The translations under genes and the position numbers were made by a program. From Mycobacterium sp. (GTDB lineage: Bacteria; Actinomycetota; Actinomycetes; Mycobacteriales; Mycobacteriaceae), in the NCBI GenBank assembly GCA_028706695.1, contig JAQTVU010000026.1:1-11190 (forward strand): 11,190 nt of DNA, given 5' to 3'. The notes beneath the pieces are model-generated. The model worked only from the letters and a program-made list of their open reading frames with translations, did not search any database and was not told where the DNA came from. Position 1 is the stretch's first letter. Each line of letters opens with the position of its first letter. Positions 5,258 to 11,190 of the stretch are shown here, piece by piece.

Positions 5258-6007
5258 ATGACGAAGGCTGGCGGCAGTCAACGGGTCGCGGTGGTCACCG
5301 GCGCCAGTTCCGGAATCGGCGAGGCGACCGCCAGAACGCTTGCCGCCCAGGGATTCCACGTGGTCGCGGTGGCGCGGCGGGCGGAACGGGTCAACGCGCT
5401 GGCCGACGAGATCGGCGGGACCGCGATTGTGGCCGACATCACCGCCGACCGCGCCGTCGATGCGCTGGCGGGCGGGCTGAGTCGGGTTGACGTCCTGGTC
5501 AACAACGCCGGCGGCGCCCGTGGCCTGGAAACCGTCGCCCACGGCGACCTGGAGCACTGGCGGTGGATGTGGGAGACCAACGTGATGGGGACGCTGCGGG
5601 TCACCCGCGCGCTGCTGCCCATGCTCGTCGAGTCCGGGGACGGCCTGATCGTCACCGTCACTTCCGTTGCGGCACATGAGGTTTACGACGGCGGCGCGGG
5701 CTACACGGCGGCCAAGCACGCTCAGGGCGCGCTGCACCGCACGCTGCGGGGGGAATTGTTGGGAAAGCCGGTGCGGCTCACCGAGATTGCGCCGGGCGCG
5801 GTCGAAACCGAGTTCTCGCTGGTGCGTTTCGGCGGCGACCGGCAGCGCGCCGACGCCGTCTACACCGGCATCGCACCGCTGGTCGCCGCCGACGTTGCCG
5901 AGGTGGTCGGGTTCGTGGCCTCGCGGCCGCCGCGGGTCAACCTGGACCTGGTTGTCCTCCGCCCACGCGACCAGGCGTCGGCCACGAGGTTCAACCGCCG
6001 GCGTTAG
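5258..6007 (+). CDS. Short-chain dehydrogenase/reductase (Rv0484c-like)
   Basis: NAD(P)-dependent classical SDR of 249 residues, matching M. tuberculosis Rv0484c (251 aa) by eye; its substrate is unknown. The Rossmann cofactor motif is TGASSGIG (14-21). NNAG lies at 82-85, N108 follows, and the catalytic S136, Y149 and K153 are in place (YTAAK). The basic pair after the second strand (ARRAER, 39-44) favours NADP(H), which is inference. ATG 5258 is chosen over far-upstream in-frame starts because conserved sequence begins just after it and a -10-like hexamer lies 7 nt before it. The gene is divergent from mshA, and its 3' end overlaps the 3' end of lprQ by 17 bp. Confidence 0.93.
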   Translation: MTKAGGSQRVAVVTGASSGIGEATARTLAAQGFHVVAVARRAERVNALADEIGGTAIVADITADRAVDALAGGLSRVDVLVNNAGGARGLETVAHGDLEHWRWMWETNVMGTLRVTRALLPMLVESGDGLIVTVTSVAAHEVYDGGAGYTAAKHAQGALHRTLRGELLGKPVRLTEIAPGAVETEFSLVRFGGDRQRADAVYTGIAPLVAADVAEVVGFVASRPPRVNLDLVVLRPRDQASATRFNRRR

Positions 6008-7304
6008 ACGGTGTGCTGGTCGCGGTGGTCGGCGTGCCCAACAAAGTGGGGGCGTCCGAGGGTGTAACCGGTGCGGTGACGGGAATCTGGGTGTGTGACG
6101 CATGCGGGCGCGGCGGCTGCGCCGACATCGACACCCAGGTGTCCCAGTCCACGGCCCAGTCCCAGATGTCGCCGTCGGCGTAGGACAGCTGGATCGGGCT
6201 TCCGGTCACCTCCACCGGGTCGCCGTAGGTGGCGCTGCGGTAGTACTCCTCGGCGTTGCCGGTGGACAGGTTGATGCAGCCGTTAGTGACGTTGCTGTTG
6301 CCTTGGGCGCCCGCGCTGGCCGGGTTGGCGTGGATGAACTCGCCGTTGTTCGAGATCCGCACCGCCCAGCGCTCGTGAGCGTTGGTGTAGCCGCCGGCCG
6401 GGTTGGACATGTAGAAGTCGGCATACTTCTCGGTGACCACATGGATGCCGTTGCGGGTTACGTTGCGCGGCTGATCGCCCTCGCCGTAGCTGCATGGGAA
6501 ATCCATGATGACGCCTTCGTCCCGGACCACCTGGATGCGATGCGAGGAAACGTCGGCCTTGACGATCTGCCGGCGGCCGACCTGGATCTTCAGGGACATG
6601 TCCTGCGCGCCGTATGCGCCGTCGCCGAACGGCAGCCCGTAGAATTTTGCGTCGACGTTGACGGTGGTGCCCGCCGGATAGTACTCGCGGGTGCGGTAAT
6701 GCACGCGGGCGCCCTGCGCCTCGTCGGGCAACCACGCCCAGCTGCCCTCGACCGGCGGGCTGGTGGTGACGGTAAGCGCCGTCTCGACGGCGGCCTTGTC
6801 CCTGATGGGCGAGTCGAACTGGATGATGATCGGCGCCGCGACCCCGACGGTCTGGCCGTCGGCCAGCTGAAACGACCCGCCGATCGTCTTGGTGGGCACC
6901 ACGGTGGTGAACTTGGCCGCGACGGGAATCGTCTTGCCGTCATGGCCCACGACCGACCCGCTCCAGGTGTAGGTCGCGTCGTAGCCCAGCGGCTCGGTGA
7001 TCGTGTAGACGGTGCGGTCGGAGTTGAACGACCCGGCGACGACCTTGCCCGCCGAGTTGGTCAACGCGACTTTCTGGAACCAGCCGTCGCCGACCTGGAC
7101 GCTGATCGGCGCGGTCGGACGCACGTTTGCGACGGCGTTGCCGGGCTGGAACTTCAGCTGCGGCGCCGGTGGTTCCTTCTTCTGGCTCTGTTTGCTCGGC
7201 GAGCCGCCGCAGGCGGCCAGGATGGGGGGAGCGAACACGCCGAGCCCGAGGGCCGTCAAGGCCAGGCGCCGGTTGATCGGCGGCGGGGCACCAGATGTGT
7301 TCAC
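5991..7304 (-). CDS. lprQ: Lipoprotein L,D-transpeptidase LprQ (LdtMt5)
   Basis: Cell-wall enzyme of the YkuD family that makes 3-3 crosslinks in peptidoglycan, equivalent to M. tuberculosis Rv0483/LdtMt5. It has 437 residues from GTG 7304. A basic, hydrophobic signal precedes the lipobox ILAAC, with C32 as the lipidated cysteine. Two Ig-like domains follow, roughly 60-140 and 145-245, then the catalytic domain at about 247-370. Catalytic H325 is in FIHAN and C343 is in VTNGCINLS. The usual SHGC is TNGC here, as in M. tuberculosis LdtMt5. A Pro/Thr-rich tail follows (after about 395). GTG 7304 fits the M. tuberculosis protein and has TATCTT 8 nt upstream; in-frame TTG 7313 overlaps that hexamer. 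The gene lies downstream of murB on the same strand. Confidence 0.95.
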   Translation of the reverse strand: MNTSGAPPPINRRLALTALGLGVFAPPILAACGGSPSKQSQKKEPPAPQLKFQPGNAVANVRPTAPISVQVGDGWFQKVALTNSAGKVVAGSFNSDRTVYTITEPLGYDATYTWSGSVVGHDGKTIPVAAKFTTVVPTKTIGGSFQLADGQTVGVAAPIIIQFDSPIRDKAAVETALTVTTSPPVEGSWAWLPDEAQGARVHYRTREYYPAGTTVNVDAKFYGLPFGDGAYGAQDMSLKIQVGRRQIVKADVSSHRIQVVRDEGVIMDFPCSYGEGDQPRNVTRNGIHVVTEKYADFYMSNPAGGYTNAHERWAVRISNNGEFIHANPASAGAQGNSNVTNGCINLSTGNAEEYYRSATYGDPVEVTGSPIQLSYADGDIWDWAVDWDTWVSMSAQPPRPHASHTQIPVTAPVTPSDAPTLLGTPTTATSTPSNAGG

Positions 7305-7312
7305 GACACCCA

Positions 7313-7318
7313 AAGATA
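7313..7318 (-). promoter_or_regulatory. -10-like TATCTT for lprQ, leaderless layout
   Basis: On the minus strand TATCTT ends 8 nt before GTG 7304, with only GGGTG-like bases between and no convincing Shine-Dalgarno sequence. It lies in the 82-bp gap after murB, so lprQ may have its own promoter as well as any read-through from murB. Confidence 0.5.
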
Positions 7319-7386
7319 CCGGCAGAAATCGACTCCGCCCGGCCGCGACAACCCGCGAACGGGCCCTACCGCAGGGAATCCGTGCA

Positions 7387-8484
7387 TTACAGCCCGCAAC
7401 CGAGCAGGACAGGTTCCGGTATCAGTGTGATACCGAACGCATCACGGACCCCGTCGCGGATGGTGCGGGCCAGGGCGATCACGTCCGCGGCGGTGGCTCC
7501 GCCACGGTTGGTCAACGCCAGGGCGTGCCTGGTGGACAGTCGGCAACGGGCCGCCTCGTCCGGATAGCCCTTTTCGAAACCGGCCCGCTCCACCAGCCAT
7601 CCGGCGGCCAGCTTGACGCCGTCCGGCGCAGGATGGTGCGGGACCGGCTGCGCGGAGCGGCGGGCCAGTCGCCGGTACACGTCCGGCGCGACCACCGGGT
7701 TGGTGAAGAAGGACCCGACACTCCATGTGTCGTGGTCGGCCGCGTCCAGGACCATGCCCTTGCTCGCCCGCAGCATCAGCACCGCCGCACGGACCGCCCG
7801 GGGATCGGCGCGCTCGCCGCCGGCCACGCCCAACGCGGACGCCAACTCCCCGTAGCGCAGCGGGGCGCTGCGCCCGGACGCGTCGAGCGCGAACTCCACT
7901 TCGAGCACCACGGCTGGAATGTCGAACCCCGCCTGGGTGCGCTTGAACACGCTGCTGCGGTAGCCGAAACCGAGCTCGCCGGCCGGCACCCACCGCACCG
8001 CCCCGCTGCGGCGGTCCAGCACCCGTACCCGCGTGATGGTGTCGGACACCTCCGCGCCGTAGGCGCCGACGTTCTGCACCGGGGTGGCCCCGGCCGACCC
8101 CGGGATACCGGACAGGCATTCCAGCCCGCCCAGGCCGTGCTCGAGGGCCGTGACCACCACGTCGTCCCACACCGCGCCGGCCTCCGCGCGCACCAGGTTG
8201 CCCTCGACCGTGATGCCGGCGTTGGCCAGCCGCACGGCCGTCAGGCCGGTCAGGGTGTCGTCGATGACGACATTTGAGCCGCCGGCGAACACCAGGATCG
8301 GGCCCTCACGGCGGGGGCCGGCGGCCTCCAGCTCCCGCAGCACCGCGATCACGTGTTCGGTGCTGGTGCAGGTGATCAGGCGGCGCGCGACGGGTCCGAC
8401 CCGCAAGGTGGTCAGCGGTGCCAGCGGCACCGACTCGGCGACCTGCGCACCGGCGAAAATGGAACCGGCGCAGCTCCGTTTCAT
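7387..8484 (-). CDS. murB: UDP-N-acetylenolpyruvoylglucosamine reductase MurB
   Basis: FAD- and NADPH-dependent enzyme that reduces UDP-GlcNAc-enolpyruvate to UDP-MurNAc in cytoplasmic peptidoglycan synthesis. It has 365 residues, against 369 in M. tuberculosis. The FAD-binding domain includes LVFAGGSN (64-71) and GGLECLSGIPGSAGA (119-133). Active-site residues are R176 in FGYRSS, S258 in SVGSFFTNP and E357 in PEPVLLG. ATG 8484 begins the conserved MKRS start and has TACCGT 8 nt upstream with no Shine-Dalgarno sequence. It is divergent from the DUF2505 gene across 26 bp and upstream of lprQ on the same strand, so two wall-building enzymes are adjacent: precursor synthesis and crosslinking. 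Confidence 0.97.
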   Translation of the reverse strand: MKRSCAGSIFAGAQVAESVPLAPLTTLRVGPVARRLITCTSTEHVIAVLRELEAAGPRREGPILVFAGGSNVVIDDTLTGLTAVRLANAGITVEGNLVRAEAGAVWDDVVVTALEHGLGGLECLSGIPGSAGATPVQNVGAYGAEVSDTITRVRVLDRRSGAVRWVPAGELGFGYRSSVFKRTQAGFDIPAVVLEVEFALDASGRSAPLRYGELASALGVAGGERADPRAVRAAVLMLRASKGMVLDAADHDTWSVGSFFTNPVVAPDVYRRLARRSAQPVPHHPAPDGVKLAAGWLVERAGFEKGYPDEAARCRLSTRHALALTNRGGATAADVIALARTIRDGVRDAFGITLIPEPVLLGCGL

Positions 8485-8492
8485 GGCCCGTA

Positions 8493-8502
8493 ACGGTAGC
8501 CT
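8493..8502. promoter_or_regulatory. Overlapping divergent -10-like elements of murB and the DUF2505 gene
   Basis: On the minus strand TACCGT (8498-8493) ends 8 nt before the murB ATG. On the plus strand TAGCCT (8497-8502) ends 8 nt before ATG 8511. The two hexamers share the TA at 8497-8498. The entire gap between the two start codons is 26 bp, so any -35 elements must lie inside the opposite coding sequence. Neither start has a Shine-Dalgarno sequence. Confidence 0.5.
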
Positions 8503-8510
8503 GGCCTGCT

Positions 8511-9032
8511 ATGCCGCGTTCGTTCGACTTGTCGGCCGACTATGAGGGCAGCGTCGAAGAGCTTCACCGGGCTTTCCGGGAAGAGCAGTACTGGCGGTCC
8601 CGGCTCGCCCACATTCCCGTCGACGAAGCCAGACTGGAGTCGATCCGGGTCGACGGCGATTCTGATCGCCACGGCACGGTGGAGGTGGTCACCCTGCAGG
8701 TGGTGCGCAGTCACAACCTGCCGGCTTTGGTCACCCAACTGCACCGGGGCGACCTCTGCATCAGGCGCCAAGAGGCGTGGGGGCCGGTCACCGACGGCCG
8801 CGCGACGGCGTCCATCGAGGGATCGATCCTCGGCGCCCCGGTGAGCGTGTGGGGTACCGCCGAGTTGTCCCCGCTGCCGGAGTCGGGTGCCCGGCTGAGT
8901 TTCGCGATCGCCGTCCACGTGCGCGCGCCGCTCATCGGCGGCAAGGTGGAGAAGATCATCGGCACCCGGCTCGCGGAGTTGGTGGCGGCCGAACAGCGTT
9001 TCACCGCCGAATGGATCGCCGGCAACGGCTGA
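8511..9032 (+). CDS. DUF2505-family protein (Rv0481c-like)
   Basis: Conserved actinobacterial protein of 173 residues, matching M. tuberculosis Rv0481c (174 aa) by eye and placed in DUF2505; its function is unknown. No signal peptide or membrane segment is visible. The sequence opens MPRSFDLSADYEGSVEELHR and has several predicted strands (VEVVTLQVV, ATASIEGSIL) with a long C-terminal helix. This suggests a START/SRPBCC-like lipid- or ligand-binding fold, which is inference. The start is ATG 8511: in-frame ATG 8418 would lie inside murB and the M. tuberculosis protein begins MPRSFD. It is first in a plus-strand set with the nitrilase (23-bp gap) and the DUF2993-like membrane protein. Confidence 0.9.
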   Translation: MPRSFDLSADYEGSVEELHRAFREEQYWRSRLAHIPVDEARLESIRVDGDSDRHGTVEVVTLQVVRSHNLPALVTQLHRGDLCIRRQEAWGPVTDGRATASIEGSILGAPVSVWGTAELSPLPESGARLSFAIAVHVRAPLIGGKVEKIIGTRLAELVAAEQRFTAEWIAGNG

Positions 9033-9042
9033 GGACTGCTCC

Positions 9043-9048
9043 TAAGCT
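9043..9048 (+). promoter_or_regulatory. -10-like TAAGCT before the nitrilase gene, leaderless layout
   Basis: TAAGCT ends 7 nt before ATG 9056, inside the 23-bp gap after the DUF2505 gene, and GGCGCCC between them is not a Shine-Dalgarno sequence. It may be an internal promoter giving a leaderless transcript for the nitrilase and the following gene. Confidence 0.45.
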
Positions 9049-9055
9049 GGCGCCC

Positions 9056-9895
9056 ATGCGAATCGCGTTGGTGCAGCTTCTAAGTGGCAGCGACCCGGCA
9101 ACGAATTTGGAGTTGGTCCGGGAATACACCGCCCGGGCCGCCGACGCGGGCGCTCGGCTGGTGATCTTTCCCGAGGCGACGATGTGCCGGTTGGGGGTTC
9201 CGCTGCTGCCGGTGGCCGAGCCGGTCGACGGGCCCTGGGCGGCGGGCGTCCGGCGCATCGCCGCCGATGCCGGTGTGGCCGTGATCGCCGGGATGTTCAC
9301 CCCCGCCGGTGACGGACGGGTGACGAACACGCTGATCGCGGCGGGGCCCGGCGGCCGGGCCTCGGGCGAGCTGTGGGCGCGCTACGACAAGATCCACCTG
9401 TACGACGCGTTCGGTTTCACCGAGTCGCGGACCGTCGCGCCCGGGCACGAGCCGGTGGTGATCGCGGTCGACGATGTCCGGGTGGGGCTGAGCATCTGCT
9501 ACGACATTCGTTTCCCGGAGCTGTACACCGAACTGGCCCGACGCGGCGCGCAGCTGATCGCGGTGTGCGCGTCCTGGGGGGCCGGCCCCGGCAAACTCGA
9601 ACAGTGGAGGTTGCTGGCCCGGGCCCGCGCGCTGGACTCGATGAGCTACGTCGCGGCGGCCGGTCAGGCCCGTCCCGGCGACAACCCGGGGTCCGCGGCC
9701 GGCGCACCGACCGGGGTGGGCGGCAGCCTGGTCGCCTCACCGCTGGGCGAGCTGGTCGCGTCGGCCGGCTCGCAACCGCAACTGCTGGTCACCGACATCG
9801 ACGTCGGCAAGGTGGCCGAGGCTCGCGACGCCATCGCCGTGCTGCGCAACCACGCGACGTTTGCTCACACCGATAGGGCAGAATCAGTCGGGTGA
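9056..9895 (+). CDS. Nitrilase-superfamily carbon-nitrogen hydrolase (Rv0480c-like)
   Basis: Predicted cytoplasmic amidohydrolase of 279 residues, a usual length for the Nit1/Nit2 branch. The full Glu-Lys-Cys triad is present: E40 in VIFPEATM, K112 in YDKIHLYDAF and C148 in SICYDIRFPELY. The YDKIHLYD and CYDIRFPEL context resembles omega-amidase and deaminated-glutathione amidase enzymes more than true nitrilases. The substrate cannot be fixed from sequence. ATG 9056 is chosen because MRIALVQL is the standard family start and a -10-like hexamer lies 7 nt upstream; the upstream in-frame ATG 8777 is inside the DUF2505 gene. Its TGA overlaps the GTG of the next gene (GTGA), so the two are probably translated together. 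Confidence 0.93.
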   Translation: MRIALVQLLSGSDPATNLELVREYTARAADAGARLVIFPEATMCRLGVPLLPVAEPVDGPWAAGVRRIAADAGVAVIAGMFTPAGDGRVTNTLIAAGPGGRASGELWARYDKIHLYDAFGFTESRTVAPGHEPVVIAVDDVRVGLSICYDIRFPELYTELARRGAQLIAVCASWGAGPGKLEQWRLLARARALDSMSYVAAAGQARPGDNPGSAAGAPTGVGGSLVASPLGELVASAGSQPQLLVTDIDVGKVAEARDAIAVLRNHATFAHTDRAESVG

Positions 9896-10938
9896 CCAAC
9901 CCGCAGGGACCACCGGACGAAGGCCAGGGGGCGTGGGCCCGTCCCGGCACTCCAGGGCCCTTCGGCCAACCACCCACCGAGCGGCCCACCGAGCGGCTCC
10001 CATCCGGCGACCCTCACCGACGACCGCCCACCGGGCCCGGCCACCGGCAACCCGGCCGGCCCGAGCAGTACGGCGCGCCCCGCGGCGGTTCGCAGCGCCC
10101 CGGCTACCCACCGCCCCCGGTGCCGCCCGCGGGCCCGACCGAGCGGATACCGAGGGCGCACCCGCCGTCGGCGCCGCCGAAAAAGAAACGACGTTTCCTG
10201 CGCGACCCGCTATCCGTCCTGCTGGTCTTCGTCATCGTGTTCGCCCTCATCATCGCGGGGTTGATCGGCGCGGAACTGTACGCCCGGCACGTGGCCGACA
10301 CCAAGGTCGCCCAGGCCGTGGCCTGCGAGGTCAAGGACCAGGCCACCGCGTCGTTCGGGGTGACACCGTTGATGCTGTGGCAGCTGGCCACCGAGCACTT
10401 CACCAACATCTCGGTGACCACGGCCGGCAACCAGATCCGCGATGCCAAGGGCATGAAGATCGCCATCAACATCCAGGATGTTCGGCTCAACTCGACGCCC
10501 ACCTCCAAGGGCACCATCGGGGCGCTCGACGCCACCATCACCTGGACGGCTGAGGGCATCAAGCAGACGGTCCAGAACTCCATCCCGGTGCTCGGTCCGT
10601 TCGTCACCAACAGCGTGACCACGCACCCCAACGACGGCACCATCGAGTTCAAGGGCATGCTGGACAACATCACGGCCAAGCCGGTGGTCTCCGGCAACGG
10701 CTTGCAGTTGCAGATCCAGACCTTCAACGCGCTGGGCTTCACCATGCCGCGGGAGTCGGTGCAGTCCACGCTGGACAACTTCACGTCCAACCTGACCAAG
10801 GACTACCCGTTGGGCATCCACGCCGACAGCGTGCAGGTCACCGACACCGCGGTGGTGAGCAAGTTCTCCACCCGGAACGCGACCATCCCCGCCGGCAGTG
10901 GCGGCAGTGGCCAGGATCCCTGCTTCGCCAATCTCTGA
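9892..10938 (+). CDS. Pro-rich membrane protein with DUF2993-like domain (Rv0479c-like)
   Basis: Single-pass membrane protein of 348 residues, matching M. tuberculosis Rv0479c by eye. Residues 1-95 are a Pro/Gly/Arg-rich cytoplasmic region containing PTER repeats and a PPKKKRRF stop-transfer stretch (95-102). One membrane helix follows (about 107-126). The exported part resembles DUF2993, the family of LmeA (Rv0817c), which acts in lipomannan elongation; a link to cell-envelope lipids is inference. Two cysteines flank the exported domain, C145 in AVACEV and C344 in QDPCFANL, and could form a disulfide. The GTG start overlaps the nitrilase stop by 4 nt, and the M. tuberculosis order is the same. 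The stop lies 7 bp from the convergent deoC stop. Confidence 0.88.
   Translation: MTNPQGPPDEGQGAWARPGTPGPFGQPPTERPTERLPSGDPHRRPPTGPGHRQPGRPEQYGAPRGGSQRPGYPPPPVPPAGPTERIPRAHPPSAPPKKKRRFLRDPLSVLLVFVIVFALIIAGLIGAELYARHVADTKVAQAVACEVKDQATASFGVTPLMLWQLATEHFTNISVTTAGNQIRDAKGMKIAINIQDVRLNSTPTSKGTIGALDATITWTAEGIKQTVQNSIPVLGPFVTNSVTTHPNDGTIEFKGMLDNITAKPVVSGNGLQLQIQTFNALGFTMPRESVQSTLDNFTSNLTKDYPLGIHADSVQVTDTAVVSKFSTRNATIPAGSGGSGQDPCFANL
9973..9996 (+). repeat. 12-bp tandem duplication in the Pro-rich region
   Basis: CCCACCGAGCGG occurs twice in direct succession, encoding PTER-PTER. A related GPTERIP follows around residue 81. It is an in-frame short repeat in a disordered cytoplasmic region and likely tolerated. 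Confidence 0.75.
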
Positions 10939-10945
10939 GGCCCTG

Positions 10946-11190
10946 TTAGCGGTCCCGGCTGAGCCCGTCGAGCACCGCGCGGGTGCCCGACAGACCCAGC
11001 CGGGTGGCACCGGCGTCCAGCATCGCCACCGCGTCGGCGGCGGTGCGGATTCCGCCGCTGGCCTTGATCCCCAGCCGCCCGCCAACGGTCTCGGCCATCA
11101 CCGCGACCGCTTGCGGTGACGCCCCGCCGGCGGGATGAAACCCCGTCGAAGTCTTGACGAAATCCGCCCCGGCGTCCTCGGCGGCGCGGC
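10946..11190 (-). CDS. deoC: Deoxyribose-phosphate aldolase, C-terminal 80 residues only
   Basis: Class I aldolase that splits 2-deoxyribose 5-phosphate into glyceraldehyde 3-phosphate and acetaldehyde in deoxynucleoside breakdown. The 5' part lies beyond the window; the family length is about 224 residues. Visible are the Schiff-base lysine in DFVKTSTGF and the second active-site lysine in GIKASGGIRT, followed by the TIM-barrel end with LGLSGTRAVLDGL. The TAA stop is at 10946-10948. The gene converges on the DUF2993-like gene with 7 bp between the stops, and no hairpin terminator fits in that gap. Confidence 0.95.
   Translation of the reverse strand, partial: RAAEDAGADFVKTSTGFHPAGGASPQAVAVMAETVGGRLGIKASGGIRTAADAVAMLDAGATRLGLSGTRAVLDGLSRDR

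Noticed and set aside
6102..8277. Two plus-strand open frames of more than 420 codons opposite lprQ and murB
   Set aside because: They mirror the real minus-strand genes, which have full catalytic motifs; the antisense translations show no family resemblance.
8777..9055. Longer start for the nitrilase inside the DUF2505 gene
   Set aside because: MRIALVQL at 9056 is the standard beginning of the fold, and the extension is an out-of-frame reading of the upstream gene.
10939..10945. Bidirectional terminator between the DUF2993-like gene and deoC
   Set aside because: Only 7 bp separate the stops, and no stem followed by a T-run is visible there or just inside the genes.
1..11190. A new defence, mobile or biosynthetic system
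   Set aside because: All intact genes match the conserved mycobacterial deoC-regX3 region; no transposase, integrase, toxin-antitoxin pair, direct-repeat boundaries or compositional break was found.

Overview
The window comes from a slow-growing Mycobacterium, most likely of the M. avium complex. The DNA is GC-rich with GTG starts, and every intact gene can be matched by eye to the M. tuberculosis stretch from deoC (Rv0478) to regX3 (Rv0491), here in reverse orientation. The 53-bp tandem repeats between senX3 and regX3 look like the MIRU-type VNTR (X3 locus) used for typing M. avium strains. Species assignment is inference; no database was searched. The gene content is conserved chromosomal core. 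I see no mobile element, phage, CRISPR array, tRNA or rRNA, and no novel multi-gene system.

Layout. Positions 1-4781 are all on the minus strand and read right to left: mshA (mycothiol glycosyltransferase), a YbjN-family protein, gpm1 (phosphoglycerate mutase), senX3 (sensor kinase), a chain of tiny overlapping reading frames carried by 53-bp repeats, and regX3 (response regulator, cut by the window edge). mshA and the YbjN gene overlap by 4 nt and gpm1 follows after 6 nt, so these three probably form one transcript. senX3-regX3 has its own 148-bp upstream region with an 11-bp-phased repeat resembling a Pho/RegX3 box. Positions 4782-5257 hold no intact gene. They carry what looks like the wreck of the ROK-type regulator (Rv0485) that sits upstream of mshA in M. 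tuberculosis.

Positions 5258-6007 (plus) encode a short-chain dehydrogenase that overlaps tail-to-tail with lprQ/ldtMt5, a lipoprotein L,D-transpeptidase (minus, 5991-7304). murB (minus, 7387-8484) lies upstream of lprQ, so two peptidoglycan genes are adjacent. Divergent from murB, across only 26 bp, runs a plus-strand set: a DUF2505 protein, a nitrilase-superfamily amidohydrolase, and a Pro-rich membrane protein with a DUF2993-like domain that overlaps the nitrilase gene by 4 nt. The 3' end of deoC (minus) closes the window.

Regulatory theme. Six start codons (senX3, the SDR, lprQ, murB, the DUF2505 gene and the nitrilase) have a TANNNT -10-like hexamer ending 7-8 nt upstream, and five of them have no clear Shine-Dalgarno sequence. 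This is the layout of mycobacterial leaderless transcripts. The murB and DUF2505 hexamers face opposite ways and share the same TA dinucleotide. The observations most worth a second look are the coupled mini-ORF chain, the Pho-box-like repeat, this shared divergent promoter and the decayed regulator.
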